Positions 1-14,650 of a stretch of DNA of 64,000 nt are shown here, piece by piece. The notes beneath the pieces were generated by a model that was given only the letters and a program-made list of their open reading frames with translations, did no database searches and had not been told where the DNA came from. The DNA comes from JBHHUI01 sp965248775 (lineage in GTDB: Bacteria; Chloroflexota; Anaerolineae; Anaerolineales; JBHHUI01). Location: positions 930,001 to 994,000 of the forward strand of contig OZ252150.1 in NCBI GenBank assembly GCA_965248775.1, in the 5' to 3' direction. The position numbers were made by a program, and so were the translations under genes. The stretch's first letter is position 1, and every line of letters starts with the position of its first letter.

Positions 1-128
1 CGTCCTTGCCTGGCTGGGGAGCTTGTGCTCAGGGCGCCATCAACTGTTTACGCAGCCTGAACTGTGTTTGAGTATCTGTTGGGAACTGTAAGCGAAGGAC
101 TTTAGACCGGCTGATTAAACCCGAACAG

Positions 129-1646
129 TCAAGAAGGCAAGCTTGTCTCCCCCATTAAATGTCGATCCACTTCGCGTGCAGCGCCTCGACCTTCGTTGAT
201 AGCCCAGACGATCAGGGACTGACCCCGGCGGCAATCACCGGCAGCGAACACGCCCTCAATTGAAGTAGCAAACCTACCATATTCAGCCTTGAAGTTGCTG
301 CGCCCATCTGTCTCAAATCCCATTTGCTCGACCAACGTGTGCTCCGGCCCCAGATAGCCCATCGCCAGCAAGACCAGGTCGGCGGGGAATACTTGCTCGG
401 AGCCGGGTAATTCTGTCATGTCCCATTTGCCCGTTTCTTCCTTGGTCCACTCGGCGCGGACGGTGCGGATACCTGTGACGTGGCCCCGATTGTCGCTCAC
501 GAATTCTTTGCTGATCACGCTAAACTCGCGTGGGTCACGCCCAAACAATGCGTTGGTTTCTTCGTGTCCATACTCCACACGAAAGATGTTCGGCCACTCC
601 GGCCAAGGGTTGTCTGGGGCGCGCTCGGCCGGAGGGCGCGGGAGCAGCTCAAGGTTGACCATGCTCTTGCATCCGTGGCGCAGCGCAGTGCCGATACAGT
701 CATTGCCGGTGTCGCCACCGCCGATCACGACCACATGCTTATCTTTGGCCGAGATGTAGTTGCCAACATCGGAGACTCGTTGTCCCAGGATTGGGCCGAG
801 CGGTCTGGTCGAACCGTTCTTATGGTGGCCGTCGAGCAGCTGCTTGGTGTTGGCATGCAGAAATTCCATGGCGAAGTGAATGCCCCGAAGTTCGCGGCCC
901 GCGATAGATGAGTCGCGCGGCTGGGTCGCGCCGCTGGCGAGTACAATCGCATCGTATTCCTCTCGTAGTTGCCATGCATCCACGTTGACGCCGACGTGGG
1001 CATTGGTTATGAACTCCATGCCCTCAGCTGCCAGCAAGTCAACGCGACGCTGCACGATATTCTTGTCGAGCTTCATGTTGGGGATGCCATACATGAGCAG
1101 GCCGCCGATGCGATCGTCACGCTCGTAGATGGTGACGTGGTGCCCAGCGTGGTTGAGTTGGTCAGCGGCGGCCAAGCCCGCCGGTCCGGAACCGATCACG
1201 GCGACGCGGTTGCCCGTACGTGTCGCCGGCTGGTTGGGCGTTATCCATCCTTCCGCAAAGCCCCGATCTACGATTGCGTTCTCAATTTCCTTGATTGTCA
1301 CCGCAGGTTCGTTGATCCCCAAAGTGCACGCGCCCTCGCACGGCGCGGGACAGACTCGACCGGTGAACTCCGGGAAATTGTTCGTCTTGTGCAGAAGGTC
1401 GAGGGCTTCGCGCCAGCGGCCACGATAGACCAAGTCGTTCCATTCGGGGATCAGGTTTTCCACTGGGCAGCCGTAGTTCGATTGGCAGAACGGCACACCG
1501 CAATCCATACAACGCGCGCCCTGAGTGTGCAGCTGCGCTTCGTCCGCTGGCTCATGAAATTCGAGGAAGTCGTGAATGCGAACATTGGGCACGCGCTGCG
1601 GGGTCGTCTGGCGCGCATATTCCATGAAACCGGTGGGTTTTGCCAC
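129..1646 (-). CDS. gltD: glutamate synthase small (beta) subunit
   Basis: The product (505 aa) oxidises NADPH and passes electrons via FAD and Fe-S clusters to the large subunit, which makes glutamate from glutamine and 2-oxoglutarate in the cytoplasm. Visible features are two cysteine groups for [4Fe-4S] clusters (C46, C49, C54, C60 and C99, C103, C107), an FAD Rossmann motif VIGSGPAGLAAA near residue 150 and an NADPH Rossmann motif VVIGGGDTGNDC near residue 306. Length is normal for the family. The start is GTG, chosen because it follows the gltB stop by only 10 bases and gives the usual N-terminus. It forms an operon with gltB. No lesion is seen. Confidence 0.96.
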   Translation of the reverse strand: MAKPTGFMEYARQTTPQRVPNVRIHDFLEFHEPADEAQLHTQGARCMDCGVPFCQSNYGCPVENLIPEWNDLVYRGRWREALDLLHKTNNFPEFTGRVCPAPCEGACTLGINEPAVTIKEIENAIVDRGFAEGWITPNQPATRTGNRVAVIGSGPAGLAAADQLNHAGHHVTIYERDDRIGGLLMYGIPNMKLDKNIVQRRVDLLAAEGMEFITNAHVGVNVDAWQLREEYDAIVLASGATQPRDSSIAGRELRGIHFAMEFLHANTKQLLDGHHKNGSTRPLGPILGQRVSDVGNYISAKDKHVVVIGGGDTGNDCIGTALRHGCKSMVNLELLPRPPAERAPDNPWPEWPNIFRVEYGHEETNALFGRDPREFSVISKEFVSDNRGHVTGIRTVRAEWTKEETGKWDMTELPGSEQVFPADLVLLAMGYLGPEHTLVEQMGFETDGRSNFKAEYGRFATSIEGVFAAGDCRRGQSLIVWAINEGRGAAREVDRHLMGETSLPS

Positions 1647-1656
1647 AGCTGACCCC

Positions 1657-6420
<4,764 letters not shown>

Positions 6421-7257
6421 AATGTTTCCTAAGACAATTAATTCATAGGCAGCCCCTCAACATGTATATGTATAGTGTCAGGGTTACACTTTAGGTTAGG
6501 ATACGATGTTATGCGCATTTTGTCACTATGTGGGGTGGGTGAAGTTCGGAGATGTTATTTCGTTGAGGATGCACAAACGTGTGCATCAATCGTTCAGAAT
6601 GCACATACAATTCGTATTGTTGGTTGTCTAGTATGTACAATACTAGACACTGTCATGGATTATTCCGTGCGCGGAGTGTGCCCGGTCTTTACTTTTATCG
6701 GGTCGGCTGTGGATCCCAGTTTTTGCGGCTCGTAGCCGGCAAAATCCAGAAACAGAGCTGCCCGATATGGATCATTGGGGAGAAATGTGGCGCGAGACTC
6801 GTCGGAATTTCGCCCAAAAGGGCATTCCAACCTTAAATCGATGGGATCGTGACTCTATTGGTTGTGCGTAAAAAAGAAGGAAAGCAAGGAAATTTTTTGT
6901 ATCGGAAACTTAACTCGCCTCCGCCTCGTTTCGCTCTCTCAAACCAAAGTAAACCGGCAACCGCCGACTATACCCAATTCTCAGTCTCTCCAGATCTCTC
7001 CACCCGGCACTCTTGAGCTTCATTGGCCGGCAACTCACAGCGAAATTTTCCATGCTTGCGATACCCCAACGCATTATCGACCTGCATTCGATGGTGGATC
7101 TCGTTGGTGCCCTCGTCAATCATCGCTGCGCGCGCATTCTTCTTTGGCAGCTGGCTCGGATCGGCCGGTTCATCAGTCCAAATTATGATTTCATTTCGAA
7201 GGTCCGACACTGATTCTTGGAGAGAAAAACTCAGAATTGACAGTCACTTCATTTTTC
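6421..7257. other. intergenic region upstream of gltB
   Basis: No convincing gene lies in these 837 bases. The part nearest gltB holds three perfect palindromes (listed separately). A 34-codon frame at 6767-6871 on the plus strand and an 80-codon frame at 6968-7210 on the minus strand have protein-like composition but no family I recognise. Either could be the remnant of a gene broken when the adjacent IS entered at 7258. Confidence 0.5.
6568..6649. promoter_or_regulatory. cluster of three palindromes, candidate operators
   Basis: Three perfect inverted repeats lie within 82 bases upstream of gltB. The first is GATGCACA/TGTGCATC with a 4-base centre (6568-6587). The second is ACAAT/ATTGT with a 4-base centre (6607-6620). 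The third is TGTCTAGTAT/ATACTAGACA with a 5-base centre (6625-6649). The spacing and symmetry resemble operators for dimeric repressors of the GntR or TetR type. They lie 150-230 bases upstream of the gltB start. Function is inferred only. Confidence 0.4.
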
Positions 7258-7265
7258 TATATATA

Positions 7266-8322
7266 GGACTTACGCAGGGAGCATAGAGATAGAAGGTAGC
7301 CGAAGCTGAGTTCGCATGTAGTTGCTCAACAAACCTTGCTTAATTTGATACACATTCGTATGTGCATCCTGCGCAATCTGATTCAGGCGTACCCAGACAA
7401 GCATGGCACAAGCAATATGATTGCGCTGTGCTCGTTGCGAACGACATTGAGATGCTTCCAGCCCGGTTAGCTGTTTGGCCTCTCGGTGAAACTGCTCAAT
7501 CTTCCAGCGGATGGCACTTTCTATGCCTGTAGCATCTGAGGAATCTTGAGAGTGGTCATAGGTAACCACATGCTCTGTGCGGTGAGTAGACACCGCAATC
7601 CGGAACAGTTTCACTTGATGACCTTTTGGAAACTTTTTGAGATGAACCATTTTTCCCGCTTCAATCTCCTCAGCGCTCCAAGAGAGCGCATCAACTCGGC
7701 AGTAGTCATCCACAGGACTTTCTGTCACTTGCCGGTTCGATTTCAACGGACAGTAGTAGATTTTGCCGGCTTTTTCGACTGCTTTCATCACTTTCATCGT
7801 CGCATACCAGCTATCCATCAACACAGTGCGGAAAGGAAGCTGTTCCACATGCAGAATGGTTCGCCACATATCCAACAAGTGGTCGAGTTTGCTACGTCCA
7901 TCTCGCGCAGGGTCAAAAATGCGGTAATCGATGACCCAGAATTTATCGATGTCGGGATTGACATAGACACAAGTCACGAGCCCGATGCCTTTGATTACCT
8001 TTTTGGCGTTGCCACTCCACTGCCTACGCACCAGTTCAATGGCAAAGGAATGGTTTTTATCAAGCACCGTATCATCAAAGAGAATGTAGCCATCTTCAGA
8101 GAGAACCAACTCTTTGCGCACCATTTGGCGCAGTTCCCGTGGCGTAAATTTATTCCCCTCATCAGTCGATTGACACGATCGGGGCTCAAATGTTCACTAT
8201 GGTCAGCAAAGTAGGTTTGTGTGTAATTGATTTGGCTAACCAAGAGAAATTGGCTGTAATCCCAGTGAGATAATTTGTTCATTCACACATTGTCTCAGTT
8301 TCTCCCTGGTTTGCGTAAGTCC
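7266..8322 (-). mobile_element. IS701/IS4-like insertion sequence (inactive)
   Basis: The ends are the inverted repeat GGACTTACGCA (7266-7276) and TGCGTAAGTCC (8312-8322). Each end is flanked by TATATATA (7258-7265 and 8323-8330), which may be the target duplication. Because that octamer is itself a palindrome, it could instead belong to the terminal repeat. The single transposase gene is frameshifted and its stop codon lies inside the left repeat. The element ends 43 bases before the IclR start and may have separated that gene from its promoter. Confidence 0.8.
7270..8282 (-). pseudogene. IS701/IS4-like DDE transposase, frameshifted
   Basis: The N-terminal part (from 8282, beginning MNKLSHWDYSQFLLVSQ) and the catalytic part (from about 8124, MVRKELVLSEDGYILFDDT) lie in different frames. 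They join well around 8130 if one base is restored in the G run of the codons for RLMRG, so a one-base deletion is likely. The DDE core is recognisable: FDDTVLDKNHS, VLMDSWYA, and a C-terminal ESAIRWKIEQFHREAKQ block with the third acid. Such proteins are usually annotated as IS701 or IS4 family. Confidence 0.75.
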
Positions 8323-8365
8323 TATATATATTGAGATAGTTTCTTCATACGATAAGTTTCATATT

Positions 8366-9148
8366 ATGAAAACTCCGTCAATCCAGTCTGTCACGCGCGC
8401 ATTCGATATCCTGCAAATTGTTGGCGCTCATCCCGAAGGGATCGGCGTTACAGAGATTGCAAACAGTTCGCAGCTGCACACGAGCACTGTGTCGCGCATG
8501 CTCACCACGCTTGAGCGCGTGAATGCCGTGCGGCGTATCAAATCCAACGGCAAGGTCACCATCGGCGAAGGCCTAATCTCAATTGTCGGCAGCATGTCAT
8601 GGACAGACCACCTCATTTCTATAGCGCGACAATTCTTGCGCGAACTCGCGCATGAAACCGGCGAAGCGATCGGGTTGACGAGCATCGAGGGCGGTCTGTG
8701 CCACATCTTCTTTCAAATCGAAAGTACTTTCAACGTACAGGTGCGCGACTGGACGGGGGAACGCTTCCCAATACATGTCACGAGCACGGGCAAACTCTAC
8801 CTCGCCGAGTTGGGTGAATCTGAGCTGAATAAATTTCTCGGCAAGCCAATGCAGGCATTCGCGCCGGGAACGATAACGGATCCTGACCAAATGCTGCTTG
8901 AGATTGAAAAGGTCGCAGAAGAGGGCGTCTCGTGGACGGTGGACGAACTTGAAAAAGGGCTTTCTTCAATTGCAGCCCCGATCCGAGATCATGCGGGACA
9001 TTTCATCGCTGGGCTGTATCTCAGCGCGCCGGGCTACCGGTTTTCCGGTGTGCGCGAGCGCAACCGCATCCGCGACCTCGTGCGAGCTGTGGCTCGTGAT
9101 ATCACGGCTGAACTGGCGGAGTTGCGTGGCAGTTTACAAATGGCCTGA
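8366..9148 (+). CDS. IclR-family transcriptional regulator
   Basis: The protein (260 aa) has an N-terminal winged helix-turn-helix (residues about 8-65, with GVTEIANSSQLHTSTVSRML) and a C-terminal IclR effector domain. IclR proteins bind small organic acids or aromatic and amine-derived metabolites and control adjacent catabolic operons. Here it stands first, in the same direction as the catabolic cluster, and its TGA overlaps the probable original start of the next gene. It is therefore the likely local regulator. The start is ATG at 8366. The insertion sequence just upstream may have changed its expression. The gene is intact. Confidence 0.9.
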   Translation: MKTPSIQSVTRAFDILQIVGAHPEGIGVTEIANSSQLHTSTVSRMLTTLERVNAVRRIKSNGKVTIGEGLISIVGSMSWTDHLISIARQFLRELAHETGEAIGLTSIEGGLCHIFFQIESTFNVQVRDWTGERFPIHVTSTGKLYLAELGESELNKFLGKPMQAFAPGTITDPDQMLLEIEKVAEEGVSWTVDELEKGLSSIAAPIRDHAGHFIAGLYLSAPGYRFSGVRERNRIRDLVRAVARDITAELAELRGSLQMA

Positions 9149-11580
9149 CACAGCAGGCAAAAGTCGTAATCATTGGCGGCGGCATCATGGGCTGCAGCCT
9201 CTAGTACCATCTCGCACATGAAGGCTGGACGGATTGTGTCCTGCTCGAAAAAGGCGAGCTGACCTCGGGCTCAACCTGGCACGCGGCCGGTCAGATCACA
9301 CACTCCACATCGAGTTACGCGCTTGGCAAGATGGCCGGCTACGGGCTCGAACTCTACAAGTCCATCGAGGCCGAGACCAGCCAATCCGTCACTTTCCACG
9401 GTTGCGGCAGCTTGCGGCTGGCGTACACCGACGCAGAGCACGACTGGCTACGACTTACATATTCGGTAGGACAGTATCTCGGTCACCCGATGGAGATCAT
9501 CGGCCCGCGGCGCATTCGGGAGCTGCACCCGTTCTACAATCTTGAGGGGGTCAAGGTAGCACTGCACACGCCCGCGGATGGGCACGTCGATCCGGCAGGG
9601 ACAGCCTTTGCATTGGCGAAAGGCGCACGCCAACTCGGCGCGTAGGTCGTGCGTGGCAACCGGGTAACACATGTCCGCCAGGAGCCGAACGGTGAATGGA
9701 GCGTCGAGACGGAGCAGGGCGATTGGATGTGCGAGCACGTCGTAAACGCGGGCGGCACCTACGCGCGCCAGATCGGCCAATGGAGCGGGCTGCACCTGCC
9801 GATCGCGAACATGACACACCATTACCTGGTGACCGAGCCGGTACCCGAATTTCAGAATCTCGGCTACGAACTACCCGTCGTGCGCGATGATCGTTTCGTC
9901 TCGGGCTACATTCGAATGGAGCAAGATGCCGGGCTTATTGGAATCTACGAGAAATCCAATCCCAACACTGTCTGGGACGAGAGCTCGCCTTGGGAGGTTG
10001 AGAACCGGCTTTTCGAGCCGCATTACGATCGCATCATGCCTTGGCTCGAAAACGCGTTTGGGCGAATGCCGATCCTGGCGGAGCGGGGCATTCAACGGGT
10101 TGTGCATGGCGCCATTACGCACCCGCCCGATGGCAATATGCTGCTCGGTCCGGCAGCGGGGCTACAGAATTATTGGTGCTGTTGCGGCTGCCAGATCGGG
10201 ATCGCCTGGGGACCCGGAGCCGGCAAGTATCTAGCGCAATGGATGGTGCACGGGGCCGCGGACGTATCCATGCGCGCGTTCGACCCACGCCGGTTTGGCG
10301 GCTGGATCGACGACGAATGGCGCATCGGCAAGGCGAAGGAAGACTATCTGCTGCGGCACGAAATCCCGTACCCGAAACTAGATCGGCCCGACTGTCGCCC
10401 CACCAAGACGACGCCCCTTTATGAGCCGATGAAGGTGCGCGGGGCAGTCTTCGAGGAAGTGTTCGGTTGGGAACGACCGTACTGGTACGCGCTGGACGGC
10501 ACTGCGCAAGAGCACATCCACGACTTCCGCCGCACGGAGCTATTTGAAATCTGGGGGGCGGAAGCGCGCGGGACACGTGAACGGGCCGGTATCGCAGACA
10601 TGTCCGCCTTTGCCAAATTAGATATCACCGGTCCGGACGCGCATGCTTTCTTGGAGCGAATATGCGCCAACCGCATTCGCAAGAAAGGCGGCATCTGCCT
10701 GACACATTTGCTGTTGCCGAACGGGCGCATCGAAGGCGAGGCAACCGTCGCACATATCGACGACGGGCACTATTACTTGGTTTGTGCTGCGCTACGCGAA
10801 CTCGCGATGCTGGATTGGCTGACGCAAAACCTCTGTCCGGGCGAGCGAGTCGAAATCACCAATGTGTCTGATGACCGCGGCGTCATCATGATCTCGGGAC
10901 CGTTGAGCCGCGAGATCATGAGTCGGGTTACGGATGCTCCGCTCGAAAACGATTCGTTCCGCTGGCTGACAGCGCAGACCATTGCCGTGACCGGCATCGA
11001 GGTGCTCGCCTTGCGTGTAAGTTACGCCGGAGAGCTGGGTTGGGAATTGCACGTGCCGATGGCCGGTATGCGCGCCGTCTACGACGCGCTGGTGGCATCA
11101 GGCGAGCCGCTCGGGATAGTACATCTGGGGACGGGCGCGCTAAACTGCTTGCGCATGGAAAAGGCCTATCGCGCGGGTACGGAACTGACCAACGAAGTGA
11201 CACTGGCGGAGGCCGGACTGCTTTGGCTGGCACGGCTGGACAAGGAGTTCATAGGTGTCGAAGTCACGCGCCGCGAGGCCGAGACTGGACCGACGCGCTG
11301 GCAACTTGTCTATCTTGGATTGGACGACTCCGCCTGTCGGGAAATCAATGCCGATCCCGTGGGCGGCGAGTCTGTGTGGGTGGACGGACGTGCAGTGGGT
11401 ACTATCACAGCGGCCGGATACGGATACTGCATCGGTCAGCCCTTGGCGTGGGCCTACGTCAACCCGGAAAACGCCGCGTCTGGCACACGGCTCGAGGTAC
11501 TCATTCAGGATGCGCGCTGCCCCGCCACGGTATTGGAAGAAGCAACCTACGATCCGCGGAATGAGCGACCAAGGGCATAA
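9145..11580 (+). pseudogene. dimethylglycine/sarcosine dehydrogenase-like flavoprotein, broken
   Basis: The reading frame spans about 811 codons, the usual size of dimethylglycine or sarcosine dehydrogenases. It carries an N-terminal FAD domain (VVIIGGGIMG, SGSTWHAAGQ) and a C-terminal GcvT-like folate domain. Such enzymes oxidatively demethylate N-methyl amines. Three lesions are visible. The expected ATG overlapping the IclR stop reads CTG (9145-9147). A TAG interrupts the FAD-binding helix (9202-9204, after GCSL, where family members have a sense codon). A second TAG lies at 9643-9645 (after QLGA, probably GAG to TAG). A partial product from 9649 onward would lack the FAD motif. It belongs to the betaine-like catabolic cluster. 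Confidence 0.85.
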
Positions 11581-11677
11581 GGGTGATTCTGAGCACAGAG
11601 CATCACAGAGAGCTTAGGAATATTCTCTTTGCCTTCTCAATTCATCTCTCTCTTCCATATAATAAAAGGAACAAGAT

Positions 11678-12976
11678 ATGCCCGCAAAAAGGGTAAAAAC
11701 CCAGGCTGATTATTTCGAGATCGCCGAGCAGTACATTCCGGGTGCAGCAATGGGCGCTTATATATTTCCTGACAAGGCGCGCTTCATTGCGGTGCGGGGC
11801 GAGGGATCGCGTGTCCAGTCCGCGGAGGGGCGCTGGTACATTGACTACAACAACGGCGCGGGCGCGAACATCCTGGGTCACTGCCATCCCGCCGTGGTGG
11901 AAGCCGTGCAGCAACAAGCTGCGCGCGGGTTGCACTATTTCGGCACACTCAACGACACTACGATCGAACTTGCTGAGAAACTCGTCCAACACATCCCGTG
12001 TGCGGAGCAAGTCGTTTTTGCCACAACAGGTTCAGAGGCGACGCTGTACGCAATGCGCCTGGCGCGCGCCTTCACGGGTCGCGATAAAATCCTGAAGTTT
12101 GAAGGCGGCTACCATGGCAACCACGACTATGCCGCCGTGAGCGTTTTCTCCAGCGAGCCGGCCGCCTATCCTCTGGGCATGCCGCACTTCGACGGCATGC
12201 CCGCACAGATTCCCCAGACCATGCTCGTTGCACCGTATAACGATCTCGAAACGGTCGAGCGAATCGTCGCAGAGAATGCTGCCGAACTTGCGGCCATTAT
12301 CGTCGAACCGGTCCAACGCATTATCTTTCCGCAGCCGGGCTTTTTGCAGGATTTGCGCGATATCTGTGATCGCTATGATGTATTGCTGATATTCGACGAA
12401 ATCGTCACCGGCTTCCGCCTGGCGCTTGGCGGCGCTCAGGAGTACTTTGATGTCGCGCCGGACCTTGCTGCTTACGGAAAGATTGTGGGTGGCGGTGGAC
12501 CGCTGAGTTGTGTTGCAGGTCGCGCAGACGTGCTCGAGCGCGCCAGCCCGCGCCGGAAGGGCAAGCCCGGCTATGCCTGGGTCAATGGCACATTGCACGG
12601 CAACCCGATTGCAGCCGCGGCCGGACTGGCGACGATTGCGGAGCTGGAAAAGCCCAGCTTTTACGAAGAGCTGCACGCCAAATCCGACAATCTGCGCCAA
12701 CGCTTGCAGCAAATTCTTTACCGGCATGAAGTGGGCGCAATCGCCGCGGGCCAAGCTTCCTTCTGGCAAATCCTGTTTATGGATGCGGAACCTAGAAACG
12801 CGATGGATATCGTCAACAGCGACCGTGAGACGATGCGGCGGCTCGACGTTGAGCTGCTGCGGCGCGGGAGTTACGTCCTTCCCGGTGGGCGGCGTTTCAT
12901 CTGCGCAGTAAACACTGAGGAAGATTTCGCCCAAACCGAGGCGGCTCTGGACGAAGCTTGTAAGCTAATTTTGTAA
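11678..12976 (+). CDS. class III PLP aminotransferase (glutamate-1-semialdehyde aminomutase-like)
   Basis: This fold-type I PLP enzyme (432 aa) matches the class III aminotransferase/GSA-aminomutase group. Recognisable are NNGAGANILGHCHPAVVEA, FATTGSEATLYAMRLARA, GGYHGNHD, the cofactor aspartate in LIFDEIVTGFRL, and the PLP lysine in AYGKIVGGG. The substrate is not defined. Its place between the flavoprotein and the CMD gene suggests transamination of an intermediate of the cluster rather than tetrapyrrole synthesis. The start ATG at 11678 is preceded by AAAAGGAACAAG. No lesion is seen. Confidence 0.88.
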   Translation: MPAKRVKTQADYFEIAEQYIPGAAMGAYIFPDKARFIAVRGEGSRVQSAEGRWYIDYNNGAGANILGHCHPAVVEAVQQQAARGLHYFGTLNDTTIELAEKLVQHIPCAEQVVFATTGSEATLYAMRLARAFTGRDKILKFEGGYHGNHDYAAVSVFSSEPAAYPLGMPHFDGMPAQIPQTMLVAPYNDLETVERIVAENAAELAAIIVEPVQRIIFPQPGFLQDLRDICDRYDVLLIFDEIVTGFRLALGGAQEYFDVAPDLAAYGKIVGGGGPLSCVAGRADVLERASPRRKGKPGYAWVNGTLHGNPIAAAAGLATIAELEKPSFYEELHAKSDNLRQRLQQILYRHEVGAIAAGQASFWQILFMDAEPRNAMDIVNSDRETMRRLDVELLRRGSYVLPGGRRFICAVNTEEDFAQTEAALDEACKLIL

Positions 12977-13045
12977 ATCGATGGAAGGATTATTTGCAAC
13001 GAATTACATCTACGTTCGTGCTAATTCGAAGCAGAAAGGTGTGAC

Positions 13046-13429
13046 ATGGACAAAGACCGATTCGAGAGTGGTTTGGAAAAACGTAAGGCCGTACTTGGAG
13101 CGGATTTCGTCGAGAAGGCGCTGGCACAAGCCGATGACTTCAACCGTCCCTTTCAGGAATTTATCACAGAGTATTGTTGGGGCTTTGCCTGGAGTGATGA
13201 GCGCTTGGAGCCAAAGACGCGCTCAATGCTCAACCTGGCGATGATCGGCGCACTGAACCGCATGCACGAGTGGGAACTCCACCTGCGCGGTGCGTTGAAC
13301 AACGGTGTGAGCAAGGATGAGATTCAGGCCATCCTGCACCAGGTCACGATCTATTGTGGCGCGCCGGTGGGCGTCGATTGTTTTCGGATCGCGAAACGCG
13401 TCTTTGCGGAGATTGAGGGAGCAGCCTGA
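13046..13429 (+). CDS. carboxymuconolactone decarboxylase family protein
   Basis: This 127-aa protein has the CMD fold signature (LEPKTRSMLNLAMIGAL, then HEWELHLRGALNNGVSKDEI and ILHQVTIYCGAPVG). True PcaC decarboxylases and AhpD-like proteins share this fold, so the reaction cannot be read from sequence. The gene is complete and ends 6 bases before the start of the first Rieske oxygenase, so it is surely co-transcribed and probably serves the same pathway. Confidence 0.85.
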   Translation: MDKDRFESGLEKRKAVLGADFVEKALAQADDFNRPFQEFITEYCWGFAWSDERLEPKTRSMLNLAMIGALNRMHEWELHLRGALNNGVSKDEIQAILHQVTIYCGAPVGVDCFRIAKRVFAEIEGAA

Positions 13430-13435
13430 ATCAGT

Positions 13436-14532
13436 ATGAATGCGAACCGGGAGACGATTGTCAGCCTGCACCCGAAACACTATACCGACACGGAGATTTT
13501 CCAGAAAGAAGTGGAACGCATCTTCTTTCGAAACTGGCAGCTCATCGGACATGTTTCGCAGGTCGCAAAGCCGGGAGATTTCTTCACGTTTCGATACCTT
13601 GACCAGAGTCTGTTCGTCATGCGCGGGCAGGATGGTGAGCTCCGTGCGTTCTACAACGTTTGCCAGCATCGCGCCCACGAGGTGGTGGAGGGTTCTGGTA
13701 ACAAGGAAGTCATCGCCTGTCCCTACCATGCGTGGGTCTACACGAAACAGATGGTCGCCTACGCAATGCGCGTGGGCTAGACCAGAGCGGAGTGAACGGC
13801 TCGCGTGAGATCTGTTTGAGTTCAATCCAACTGGACGCTTTTTGCGGCTTGATCTTCATTAATATGGACCCGCACGCTGAACCAATGTCGGCGGTATATC
13901 CGGGTATCGAGGCCGAAGTACGCGAACTTGCACCCGCTATTGATGGGTTGAAGTTGTCCTATCAATTCGGCAAGCATCTCAACGCCAACTGGAAAGTTGC
14001 TGTGGAAAACTACAATGAGTGTTTCCACTGCCCGGGTGTGCACCCGTCATTCACCAGGGGCGTGGTAGACCCGAAGAGCTATCGCATCGCCTCCCGCGGC
14101 TACTGCCTGCACCACACTGCGAAAGCGCAAACCGGAGAGAAAGCTGCCTACAAGATGGACAGCAGCGCGGCAAACGCAGAAGAATACGGTTCGTTTTTCC
14201 TTTGGCCGAGCTCGGCGATCCAAATCTACCCAGGGGGTCTCGTGAATTGCTTCCACTTGTTCCCAATTAGCGTGGATGAAACAGTCGTCTACCGCAGCTG
14301 GTACTTCACGGGTGACAAGCCCACCTCAGAAGAATTGGAGATCGCCGAACTGGATCGTCACACAACGTTTGCAGAAGACCTGTCGATCATTGACTCGGTG
14401 CAGCGCGGATTAGGCAGCCGAGGCTACCAGTCCGGTCCGCTCGTGCTCGATCCCTCGGGCGTCGCTACCGTCTTCAATGAGAATTCGGTGCACGCCTTTC
14501 AAAATCTGGTGCTCGAAGCGTTAGCCCAGTAA
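13436..14532 (+). pseudogene. Rieske non-heme iron oxygenase alpha subunit, frameshifted
   Basis: The N-terminal part holds the Rieske [2Fe-2S] ligands in NVCQHRAHE and CPYHAWVY. The C-terminal catalytic part (NYNECFHCPGVHPSF with the two iron histidines) is one base out of frame. The frames join near 13745-13755, where a one-base deletion separates HAWVYT from TDGRLRNARG. Similarity is to glycine-betaine or choline monooxygenase-type enzymes that hydroxylate N-methyl groups. Without frame correction the product stops at 13780, so no active oxygenase is made. A second, intact Rieske enzyme lies at 18204-19409. Confidence 0.88.
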
Positions 14533-14650
14533 TCTATTCCTTGAACCAGAACCCAATCTCCCATTCACTTAGAAGCTTCGCTTTTCCGTCTCGCAAAGTT
14601 CAGTGGGAATTCAGGAGCCAAAAGCGATGCTTCTCATCCTCACTCGATAA

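Noticed and set aside
7258..8330. TATATATA on both sides of the first IS as a certain 8-base target duplication
   Set aside because: The octamer is self-complementary, so it may be part of the inverted ends; it is reported only as a possibility.
9202..9645. Two in-frame TAG codons in the flavoprotein gene as possible amber recoding (pyrrolysine-like)
   Set aside because: TAG is used as a normal stop by neighbouring genes, no PylRS/tRNA-Pyl genes are seen, and nearby genes carry other kinds of lesion (TAA, frameshifts, IS). Pseudogene decay is the simpler reading.
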